From the NCBI GenBank assembly GCA_017883235.1, contig JADGNY010000002.1, positions 1 to 64,000 on the forward strand: 64,000 nt of DNA, given 5' to 3'. The notes under the pieces were generated by a model, which was not told the origin of the DNA, searched no databases, and saw nothing but the letters and a program-made list of their open reading frames with translations. The translations under genes and the position numbers were made by a program. Below, in pieces: positions 57,131 through 64,000 of this stretch; the first letter of the stretch is position 1; each line of letters begins with the position of its first letter. The stretch is from Thermoanaerobaculia bacterium. Lineage in GTDB: Bacteria > Acidobacteriota > Thermoanaerobaculia > Gp7-AA8.

Positions 57131-57559
57131 TCATGGGCAGGGGGGCAGGCACGGAATGGTTGAGCCACGCGTGGCCTTCCATGGCCCGTGAGTCTGTGTA
57201 CCACTGGTAATCGTGACGGTAACCGTGTCGCCATCGACGGACCCGGTAAACCGCGCCGCTGTCGGCACGTTCGATTGCGGCGGGGGTCCGAAGATGACCG
57301 TGAACGTGCCGTCGGTCATGAAGGTGCCCCGGTCGTTCACCGGGGGCCGCGGCAAGGAACCGCTGCCGCAACCAGCAGCGATAGTCACGGATGAGGCGGT
57401 GACGTCGAGACACATCTGCGTACTGGACCAGTGGCCTTCGGCGAGCAAGACGGCCGTGCCAGTTCCAGGCTCGGTCGGACTCCTCATGCGGCCGCAAGAA
57501 GCTGCGAGGAGGAGCGCAAACAACGTGAGAATCGGAATCCTTGATTTTATAGAGAGCAT
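57131..57559 (-). CDS. Small predicted lipoprotein, unrecognised
   Basis: A 142-residue exported protein. The first 25 residues form a lipoprotein signal (IPILTLFALLLAASC, likely lipidated Cys22). The rest is a Thr/Gly-rich beta domain (FTGSVDGDTVTVTITSGTQ) with cysteines near the start and end. ATG at 57559 is preferred; GTG at 57577 overlaps the stop of the fragment upstream. Lies just right of the island. Confidence 0.7.
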   Translation of the reverse strand: MLSIKSRIPILTLFALLLAASCGRMRSPTEPGTGTAVLLAEGHWSSTQMCLDVTASSVTIAAGCGSGSLPRPPVNDRGTFMTDGTFTVIFGPPPQSNVPTAARFTGSVDGDTVTVTITSGTQTHGPWKATRGSTIPCLPPCP

Positions 57560-57573
57560 GGTTGCCTCGGAAA

Positions 57574-57740
57574 TCACCTGACGTCAGTCACGTATGTATC
57601 GCCGTTCGAACCGAGCGTGTGTGCGATCCACGCGTCGTTCCATCGCGCGCCGTCCGGGTAATTATGCCGCCAGATCTCATGGTAGTCGCCGATGAAATAA
57701 CTGGTCGGGTTCGACGAGATACCGCTGATCGCCGATGGGC
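57574..57740 (-). pseudogene. C-terminal fragment, BNR/sialidase-like protein
   Basis: The frame ends SNGDTYVTDVR and contains TSYFIGDYHEIWRHNYPDGARWNDAW. This reads as the last blade of an exported BNR-repeat or sialidase-type beta-propeller protein whose upstream part is missing. Upstream of it lies the 159-bp repeat copy B. Identification is by pattern only. Confidence 0.5.
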
Positions 57741-58058
57741 CGAGGATGGGAGAAGATTGAAGGTGCCAGGCCTTCGTTTTTCGCACGACGCTAAACTACT
57801 GAACCGGAACGCTTTACTGGATGCCGATTTCTGCGTTGGATCGGTGCGATTGTTATTTGGACCAATCAGCTAGTGGCCGGCGTGGCAAAGAAGCGCGGAT
57901 TCGAAGGCCTGACCCTTCGGTCCCACGTCCGGATTCGAAGGCCTGACCCTTCGGTCCCACGTCGTTCGCGATGAGGATCGCCGGGCGCAGACACGCCGCC
58001 GGCAGGCGCTGAACATCGTTACGCGTCGGAGGACTTTGACTTCGCGTATTCTCAACTG
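57578..58058. other. 481-bp gap with fragment and repeats
   Basis: Apart from the fragment at 57574-57740 it holds copy B of the 159-bp repeat (57763-57921) and the 34-bp tandem duplication at 57896-57963. The last 95 bp before the glycosyltransferase-like gene should hold its promoter; none is recognised. Confidence 0.75.
57763..57921 (+). repeat. 159-bp direct repeat, copy B
   Basis: Partner of 56774-56932. Its right end runs into a perfect tandem duplication of 34 bp (57896-57929 and 57930-57963, each with the GAAGGCCTGACCCTTC hairpin). Outside the island. Confidence 0.88.
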
Positions 58059-59249
58059 ATGGGTCGAGCTCGGAAGCGCGGAACCGTCGGCAAAAGTGGC
58101 CCGCAGACGGGCGTCGGCAAGAGTCATCCAACCCGATTCCTCGCCACACGCGCGGGCCGGGTGGCGCTCTTTTGCGTACTCGCCGGGGCGATGGTAATCG
58201 CCTTCCATTCCGGCGTTGAGGCGCTCTTTCCCCTGGCCAACAATGTGAGCCCTTCGGGCGATGACTGGTGGTCCTACCATCGCTTCGCGGTCAGTGTTCT
58301 CAACGGCGGCATGAGCATGCCGGCCGTGCAGGGCCCGTACACGCGTCCGGGCGGGTTCGGATATGTCTACTTTGTCGCCGCTGTCTACGCATTCGCCGGC
58401 GTCCGCTCGCAGGCGGTGTACCTCATCCAGACGTTCCTGCTCGCTCTGTCCGTTCTCGGCTTCGTCCACGCCTTTCGCCGGCGCTTGACTCCGTTCTATC
58501 TTCTTCTCTACGGCCTGCTGGTCATCGTCTTCGCCTACCTGGATCACTTTCGCTTCTTTACCTTCCGGCTCCTCAGCGAGAACCTCGTGATCTTTCTGCT
58601 CGCGGCGCTTTTCATCGCGTTCGAGCGCCTGCTGTCCAGCGGCTCGCGGCTCGCCGCCGCCGCGACCGGGCTTCTTGCCGGCGCCTGCTTTCTCGTGCGT
58701 CCGAACACGCTGCTTCTCGCGCCGGCATGGGCGCTGCTGCTCCTCTACCGGAAGAGGGAGAGGCGCACGATCATCAACGGCGCGATCCTGATCGCGGGCG
58801 TGGTCCTCATGGCCGGCCTGATCGTCTGGCGCGATTACGCGGCGACGGCGACATTCGATCTGCGCGTGCTCACGACACGGCAGGATTGGCTTCACCCATC
58901 GTCGATCGGCGACGCCTTCCCGTTCTATGGCCGGAGAATTCTCTACGTCCTCGGATACCTGCACGCGCTGATCCCCGAGTTCGGATCATTGCAGTACTGG
59001 TATGCGGCATGGGCGGGCGTGCTGCTTCTGGTGGGATGGTGTCTTCGAGATCGGCAGATCGACGATCTCGACCTGGCCGCACTCGTCTTCCTGGCCGCGT
59101 ACTACGGCCCGCTGATCGCCGTGGCCGACATCACGAACTACGGCGTTCGGATGCTCACGCCGGCGATGCCCGTCGTCCTATACCTGGCCGTGAGGGGTGC
59201 GATGTTGACTCTCTCGCGACGCAAGCGCTTCGTCGTGGAGGACGAGTGA
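58059..59249 (+). CDS. Polytopic membrane protein, GT-C glycosyltransferase-like
   Basis: A 396-residue membrane protein with about nine to ten helices. An N-terminal cytoplasmic basic stretch is followed by a helix (RVALFCVLAGAMVIAF) and then a loop with GDDWWSYHRFA, where the paired acidic residues sit in the position of the GT-C catalytic Asp. ARG/His-rich turn HAFRRRLTPF follows. It likely transfers sugars from a polyprenyl phosphate donor, as in cell-surface glycan synthesis. Closest in kind to the two membrane proteins at 6611 and 59344. Confidence 0.75.
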   Translation: MGRARKRGTVGKSGPQTGVGKSHPTRFLATRAGRVALFCVLAGAMVIAFHSGVEALFPLANNVSPSGDDWWSYHRFAVSVLNGGMSMPAVQGPYTRPGGFGYVYFVAAVYAFAGVRSQAVYLIQTFLLALSVLGFVHAFRRRLTPFYLLLYGLLVIVFAYLDHFRFFTFRLLSENLVIFLLAALFIAFERLLSSGSRLAAAATGLLAGACFLVRPNTLLLAPAWALLLLYRKRERRTIINGAILIAGVVLMAGLIVWRDYAATATFDLRVLTTRQDWLHPSSIGDAFPFYGRRILYVLGYLHALIPEFGSLQYWYAAWAGVLLLVGWCLRDRQIDDLDLAALVFLAAYYGPLIAVADITNYGVRMLTPAMPVVLYLAVRGAMLTLSRRKRFVVEDE

Positions 59250-59343
59250 TCGCGACCTAAGCGTCGCCGCCAATGAGCGAATGAACCAGCGGTTCGCCTA
59301 GGGCGTTCGGCCCTGCGTTGCGCGCGCCACTTCCGCCTCTCTG

Positions 59344-61788
59344 GTGCATGATGTCGCCCGAATGGCGGCGATGAGCACGATCGGCACGGTGTCTGCCCTG
59401 CTTGGACCAGCCGTCTCCGCCACCGCGCTCTATCTCGTCACCGCCTGCGCGCTGGGGTTCCTCGCGCACCGGTTTGTCCGGCCGATGTCGAAGACGGCAG
59501 CGCTCATCCTGCTGCTTCTTCCCCTTTGCTTCACGGGGCGCGCGCTCCTGACCGGCCGGGTGTATGCGCCGATCGATTTCCCGTACGTCGCGCAGCCGCT
59601 GCTGTCGTTTCGCGCCGATTTCAGGGTCACGGGGCTGCATAACGGGGTGCTCAGCGATGTCTACAGCCTCAACATCCCGTGGCGGTACGCCGCGCGGCTG
59701 GCGATTCTTCGCGGAGAGTGGCCCTTGTGGAACCCGTATGTGGCGGCGGGCGACATTCTGGCCGCGGCCGCACAGCCGACTCCCTACGAGCCGCTCTTTC
59801 TGATCAGTCTCCTCCTCCCCATGCCGGTGAGTCTGACCTTTCTCGCCGCGATCACCTTCTTCCTCGGCGGGCTGCTCATGTTCCTCTTCCTGAGAGAGAT
59901 CGCCTGCTCGGAGCGGGCGGCGCTGGTGGGAGCCGCGGCCTGGACGTTCTGCGGGTTCCTGGTCTTCTTTCTGGACTGGGTGATCACGCCGGTGAACGTC
60001 TGGTTTCCTCTGGTCCTTCTCGGTGTGAGGAGGATGGTGCGCACCCCCGGGTTGCGTGCCATGAGCATCCTGACGGTGGCGTTCTCGATGATGCTTCTCA
60101 ATGGCCACCCGGAGAGCGCGCTTCACATCGTCGCCGTCGGCCTGGTGTGGGCGGCGGCGGAGTTGTGGCGTGTCCGGTTCCGTGGAATGACGCGATCCAT
60201 ACCGCTGGCGACTGCCGGCGGCGTCCTGGCTCTTGCCATTACCGCGATCTACATGTTTCCGATCGTTGAGGCCATCCCGCAAACATCGGAGCATCGCTTC
60301 CGGGAGAACGTCTTCGCGCACGCGCGGCGGTCGGGCCCGCCGGCCGAGGTGATGCAGAGACTGTTGCGGCAGTTCGTGCCGTTCATCATCGGGGAACCGC
60401 AGAGGCAGTGGCGTCCCAGGCCGACCGAGCTCAATGTCATCCCGGAGAGCATGTACGTCGGTAGCGCCGCTCTCTCGCTGGCGGTCTTTGGCCTCTGGCG
60501 TTCACGGTGGCGCGGCAAATGGCTGGTGTTGGCGCTGGTGCTCTCCGGAATCGCGATCGGTATCCAGCTTCCGCCGTTCGGCGACCTTCTCGCCAAACTG
60601 CCTTTGTTCGACATCGCTCTCAACGAACGGCTGATTCTGGTCTCGGCATTGGGACTGTGCATTTTTGCAGCGCTCGGGGTCGACGCCATCGTCAATGAGC
60701 CAAGCGGGCGCCGGCCGGCGCTGGCCGCCTTGGGCGTCTTTTTGTTTCTTCTCGCTCTTTGCGTTTACCTGTATCCCGGGATGCGCGCCCGCGGGCTGAC
60801 CGCCGGGTATCTATACGGGGCGATCACACTCCTTCTTCTACCGCCGATTCTTGTCGCAGCGGCGTGCTCGCCGCGCCGTCCCGCCGCCCTCGGGCTCGCG
60901 CTTCTGATCATTGTCACCGGCGAGCGCACTCTGCAATCAGGCGACTTCAACCCCACCCTGTCAGCCAGAATGTTTTATCCGGCGGTCCCGCTGTTCAGCC
61001 ATCTCCAGCATAGTGACGATCCATACCGGATCGTCGGGGTCGGTGATGTTCTTCCGCCGAATATCGCCACCATGTATCAAATGGAAGACGTGCGCCAATA
61101 CACGGCCATGACCTTCACCGCGAATTACGATCTGCAGCCGTTGTGGTCCGCGCACCAGCCGGTCTGGTCGAATCGGGTCGACGATCTCACCGCGCCGTTT
61201 CTGTCACTGATGAACGTACGGTATGCCTTCGCCGAGAGCTCCGTCGTGCCGCCGCCACACTGGTCACTTGTCGCATCCGACCGCGGGACGCAGCTATTGG
61301 AGAACCAGAACGTTCTCCCGCGTGCATTCATCCCGAGGGCGGTCACGATCGGAGACAACCCCTTCATCTGGGAAGGGATCCAGAAGGAGAAGGACTTCAG
61401 CGCCCGAGGCTGGATCGTCATTCCGGGAGAGAGTCCTCGGCAGGAGCCGAATGGGTCGGGATCATTGACGGTCCGAAGACAGGGCATGGGAGCTCTTGCC
61501 ATCCGGTCCCATCTCGATTCGAACGCCTGGGTGGTGGTGTCGGAAACGGCGTGGAAGGGATGGCGTGCGCACGTCGACGGAGAGCCCGCCAAGCTGAGAA
61601 TCGCAGATGGGATGTTTCTGGCGATGTATCTTCCGGCCGGAGATCATGACGTTCGCCTGACCTATTGGCCGCGTTCCTTCGTCGTCGGTAGAGCGATCTC
61701 GGCGGTCACGCTCCTGCTGATCGGCGTGAGCGCGGGGATCGTACTGCTGCGCCGCCGCCGAGGGGCGTTGAGAGCTACGATGCCGTAG
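59344..61788 (+). CDS. YfhO family membrane protein
   Basis: An 814-residue membrane protein of the YfhO type, implicated in glycosylation of surface polymers. It has an N-terminal hydrophobic region with about 14 helices (about 15-535), a conserved loop (PIDFPYVAQPLLSFR near 78-92, SLNIPWRYAA), and a C-terminal beta-rich periplasmic domain ending in one more helix and RRRRGALRA. WVVVSETAWKGWRAHVDG and YLPAGDHDVRLTY are typical of the family's end. Start GTG at 59344; ATG at 59362 is the alternative. Overlaps the next gene by one base. Confidence 0.85.
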   Translation: MHDVARMAAMSTIGTVSALLGPAVSATALYLVTACALGFLAHRFVRPMSKTAALILLLLPLCFTGRALLTGRVYAPIDFPYVAQPLLSFRADFRVTGLHNGVLSDVYSLNIPWRYAARLAILRGEWPLWNPYVAAGDILAAAAQPTPYEPLFLISLLLPMPVSLTFLAAITFFLGGLLMFLFLREIACSERAALVGAAAWTFCGFLVFFLDWVITPVNVWFPLVLLGVRRMVRTPGLRAMSILTVAFSMMLLNGHPESALHIVAVGLVWAAAELWRVRFRGMTRSIPLATAGGVLALAITAIYMFPIVEAIPQTSEHRFRENVFAHARRSGPPAEVMQRLLRQFVPFIIGEPQRQWRPRPTELNVIPESMYVGSAALSLAVFGLWRSRWRGKWLVLALVLSGIAIGIQLPPFGDLLAKLPLFDIALNERLILVSALGLCIFAALGVDAIVNEPSGRRPALAALGVFLFLLALCVYLYPGMRARGLTAGYLYGAITLLLLPPILVAAACSPRRPAALGLALLIIVTGERTLQSGDFNPTLSARMFYPAVPLFSHLQHSDDPYRIVGVGDVLPPNIATMYQMEDVRQYTAMTFTANYDLQPLWSAHQPVWSNRVDDLTAPFLSLMNVRYAFAESSVVPPPHWSLVASDRGTQLLENQNVLPRAFIPRAVTIGDNPFIWEGIQKEKDFSARGWIVIPGESPRQEPNGSGSLTVRRQGMGALAIRSHLDSNAWVVVSETAWKGWRAHVDGEPAKLRIADGMFLAMYLPAGDHDVRLTYWPRSFVVGRAISAVTLLLIGVSAGIVLLRRRRGALRATMP

Positions 61789-62504
61789 TGCGGGCCATCG
61801 ACTCGAAGCTCTTCGTTCTCTCCGCGGAGATCGATCGCGAGGTCGATGATTACCGCGCGTCCGTTCCCGCGATCCGCAGCGCGGAGTCGATCGCGTTTCG
61901 CAAACCGGTGACGATGTTCATCGGCGAGAACGGATCGGGGAAGTCGACGCTCGTCGAGGCCATCGCCATCGCGGCGGGATTCAATCCCGAGGGGGGGTCG
62001 AAGAACTTCCAGTTCGAAACGGTGCGGAGGGAGGTGGAGCTCGATCCGCTGTTGCGTCTCGTGCGCGCGCCGCGGCGTCCGTCCGACGGCTACTTTCTTC
62101 GCGCCGAGAGTTTCTTCAACGTGGCCACGGAGATCGACCGCCTCTGCGTCACGCGCGGATACGGCGGCCAGTCGCTCCACGAACAGTCGCACGGCGAGTC
62201 GTTCATGGCCCTGCTCCTCAACCGATTCCTCGGCGACGGTCTGTACGTCCTCGACGAACCGGAAGCCGCTCTCTCCCCGATGCGGCAGCTATCGATGCTC
62301 GCTCGCATCCACGATCTCGTCCGCGCCGGCTCACAGTTCATCATCGCCACCCACTCACCGATCCTCATGGCGTATCCCGACGCCACTCTCCTTTTGATGG
62401 AGCAAACCATCCGCGAGGTCGCGTACGAAGAGACGGAACACTACACGGTGATGCGCGATTTCTTCAATCACCGCGCGGCGATGCTGCGGGAGTTGATGGG
62501 GTAG
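61788..62504 (+). CDS. AAA family ATPase (SMC/ABC-like, predicted ATPase)
   Basis: A 238-residue ATPase: Walker A GENGSGKST near 46-54, a degenerate signature HGESF, Walker B LYVLDEPEAAL and the H-loop ATHSP. This is the short, stand-alone form of the AAA_21/AAA_23 class without a coiled coil or nuclease domain. GTG start overlaps the YfhO stop by one base. Similar ATPases occur in several defence and repair systems, but also alone in chromosomes; the role is unknown. Confidence 0.88.
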   Translation: MRAIDSKLFVLSAEIDREVDDYRASVPAIRSAESIAFRKPVTMFIGENGSGKSTLVEAIAIAAGFNPEGGSKNFQFETVRREVELDPLLRLVRAPRRPSDGYFLRAESFFNVATEIDRLCVTRGYGGQSLHEQSHGESFMALLLNRFLGDGLYVLDEPEAALSPMRQLSMLARIHDLVRAGSQFIIATHSPILMAYPDATLLLMEQTIREVAYEETEHYTVMRDFFNHRAAMLRELMG

Positions 62505-62598
62505 TGGAGCAGCCGAACTCGAAGTGGGCCCGCGAGATGCCTTCCGGCTCGCCCCGCTCAAAACGCTTCTCGCGATACCGAAACTGGAAACCTGTGGG

Positions 62599-63339
62599 AT
62601 GATATCAACGTCAAACACTCCGATGAGTTGGAACGCACGCAGCCTCCGTCTGACAATTTTTCCGGCGGGCGAAGGCAACTGGCCATCGTGGAGCGACGTC
62701 ACCGGCGCTACAGCCGAAACGTCCCTGACGCGTGCGGGGCTGATCCAAGAGGAGGGAGCTTTTGCCGATGGGCAATTGAGTCTATTGCGGCAAATTCCTC
62801 TCCGGCTCGACCTACTCTACTCGGCGGCAATATCGCCGACGCCGGAGTCAACTAGCGGCCCTCGGAGCGTAGGTCAGCTCGACACCGCTTTGGTCGTGTT
62901 CACCCCTCTCGCGGACCACTTTCTGGTCAGCGCCCCCCAGGCACTCAGAATTGCTTTCGGACTGCAACTCGTCAAACCATCGCGGAGTCGTGCCGAAGCG
63001 TACGACATCCTTAACGCTTCGATTTGTAACGCAAAGTTTGATTTCGAGAATGCTCAAGAGTTTTCGTATCAAATCAACCGTCCAAGAAAATCGACCGGTG
63101 TCGATAACGACCTCCTTCTAAACCGACTCTCAAAATGGTCGGCACTTATGGAAAGGCTTGTGGTTGACGATCTTTCTAGCGGTCGAGTCGTCACGGCAAG
63201 TGAATCTTATGGTGCCTCGCTGGAAATAGACGTCAACACGGCTGCGGATCGAGGAGATCCTCTTCAAAACCCTGCTGAACTGTTTAGGGAATTGACACGG
63301 CTTGCCGTCGAAATAAGCGAGAAGGGAGACGTGAAGTGA
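62599..63339 (+). CDS. Unrecognised protein, first gene of a coupled pair
   Basis: About 246 residues from ATG at 62599 (ATG at 62623 is an alternative; the open frame reaches back to 62524). It begins with a beta-rich stretch (SLRLTIFPAGEGNWPSW) and ends in a helical part. No signal peptide or membrane helix. Its stop overlaps the GTG of the next gene. The segment from 62600 to the window end is less GC-rich than the rest, so the pair may be acquired. Confidence 0.65.
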   Translation: MISTSNTPMSWNARSLRLTIFPAGEGNWPSWSDVTGATAETSLTRAGLIQEEGAFADGQLSLLRQIPLRLDLLYSAAISPTPESTSGPRSVGQLDTALVVFTPLADHFLVSAPQALRIAFGLQLVKPSRSRAEAYDILNASICNAKFDFENAQEFSYQINRPRKSTGVDNDLLLNRLSKWSALMERLVVDDLSSGRVVTASESYGASLEIDVNTAADRGDPLQNPAELFRELTRLAVEISEKGDVK

Positions 63340-64000
63340 CAGCTGCGCCTGGATCTTCAAAACGCTTGACCTTAACCGGAGCCTCGACGGCGTTGAGCGA
63401 GCAGATCACGCCCGCGCAATCACTTGTCAAGAATGCGCGAGGCGCTCTCATGCCGTCGGGTTTTCAGTGGGTGGACGGCCCTCTACTTGGTGAACAGAGA
63501 CTCACGTCTCACGTGCGCTCACCGGCGAACAGGTGGTTTCTGGTTGTAACGTCCTCGACCGCGCGCCCGGATCGCGGACGGCTACTGGCCGAGATTCGAT
63601 TTGAACGCTTTGAGCGAAGCGTGCGAGAACAAGATGAGCCGGACGATTGCGATATTTTGGAGCCACTTCGTCAGTTCTTGATTTCTACGCAAGGGGCTGG
63701 GCTATCACTTGTCATTGACCTTTTGGAATCACGTGTCCCCAAGAATTCGTTGATCTGTCGCATTCTTGAAGATATGGCGTTGATAAAGATGGATGACGTT
63801 CGGGATGAGATACTCGAAGTCTACCGGGCGGCCTTTGCTCACCCTTCTCCTGCAGTTCGGGATGCGGCTGCTCTGGGGTTACTGGACCTAGGCAGCAGGG
63901 CGGCTCGCATGCTGCTTGAACATCAAAGCGCGATTGAGGACAATCGAAACGTTCGAAATAGCCTCCGTCAAGTGTTAGCCTCGTTTCCGACGTATGCTGG
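63336..64000 (+). CDS. HEAT-repeat-like protein, truncated by window end
   Basis: An open frame from GTG at 63336 to the last base (221 codons, no stop), overlapping the previous stop as GTGA. The first 150 residues are mixed (FQWVDGPLLG, LLAEIRFERFE). From about residue 130 the chain is helical, and HPSPAVRDAAALGLLDLGS is a good HEAT-type repeat. It is coupled to the upstream unrecognised gene, so the two probably act together. No function assigned. Confidence 0.7.
   Translation, partial: MTAAPGSSKRLTLTGASTALSEQITPAQSLVKNARGALMPSGFQWVDGPLLGEQRLTSHVRSPANRWFLVVTSSTARPDRGRLLAEIRFERFERSVREQDEPDDCDILEPLRQFLISTQGAGLSLVIDLLESRVPKNSLICRILEDMALIKMDDVRDEILEVYRAAFAHPSPAVRDAAALGLLDLGSRAARMLLEHQSAIEDNRNVRNSLRQVLASFPTYA

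Noticed and set aside
57870-58964. Minus-strand frame of 364 codons
   Set aside because: Antisense to the membrane glycosyltransferase-like gene, with low-complexity charged sequence typical of GC-rich shadows.

Overview
The window looks like chromosomal DNA from a GC-rich, free-living, Gram-negative bacterium. The outer-membrane assembly genes bamA and skp/ompH, the lipid A genes lpxD-fabZ-lpxA, a TonB-dependent receptor and several exported proteins show a diderm envelope. The gene mix (imidazolonepropionase-like amidohydrolases, DUF1028, a family 15 glycosidase, many small toxin-antitoxin pairs, dispersed palindromic repeats) is reminiscent of soil Acidobacteriota, but no phylogenetic marker here was tested and the phylum is only an inference.

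Layout. 0-12.3 kb: moaA with an esterase and a flavin reductase, divergent sucC-sucD, a FitAB/VapBC-like pair, an exported beta carbonic anhydrase, a short-chain dehydrogenase, a large membrane protein, a RhlE-type helicase, a nucleotidyltransferase pair, and a decapitated phosphoesterase beside a tautomerase. 12.4-20.6 kb: an envelope block bamA-skp, terminator, lpxD-fabZ-lpxA, a Gfo/Idh/MocA oxidoreductase, MTA phosphorylase and a PfkB kinase. 20.7-28.5 kb: a hybrid histidine kinase facing a lone receiver, DoxX, a second VapBC pair with a readable promoter/operator, and a five-gene overlapping operon of LiaF-like membrane sensors with a LytS/LytTR two-component pair. 28.6-38 kb: DUF1028 and bacterial GH47 genes, a 1.1-kb repeat field with a 19-unit 21-bp array, an LRR-Roc-COR-TIR protein and a GH15 enzyme. 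38-52.4 kb: an FAD/Fe-S oxidoreductase, a pyruvate-oxidase-like enzyme, two AT-richer membrane genes, a relic of a TonB receptor, a 2-hydroxyacid dehydrogenase, a BtuB-like receptor behind a cobalamin riboswitch, and three overlapping amidohydrolase genes. 52.5-64 kb: an MglA-like GTPase with a long tail, tRNA-Ser(UGA) with a 3-kb island bounded by a 28-bp duplication of the tRNA 3' end, two large membrane glycan-type proteins, an ATPase, and two unrecognised genes, the last cut by the window end.

Two candidate defence loci stand out. One is the 911-residue LRR-Roc-COR-TIR protein: a GTPase-switch sensor fused to a TIR domain that keeps a candidate NADase glutamate. The other is the tRNA-Ser island, whose largest product carries a C-terminal R-x5-H motif of the HEPN RNase type next to a small membrane protein and a small helical protein.

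The second theme is repeats. At least six sites carry short tandem 7-bp units, five of them as facing inverted arms, with a different heptamer at most sites; one sits inside the start of an amidohydrolase gene. Other families include REPIN-like inverted doublets, a nested set of four copies of one motif near 9 kb, a 46-bp repeat, a 159-bp duplication near 57 kb and direct repeats around the dehydrogenase gene.
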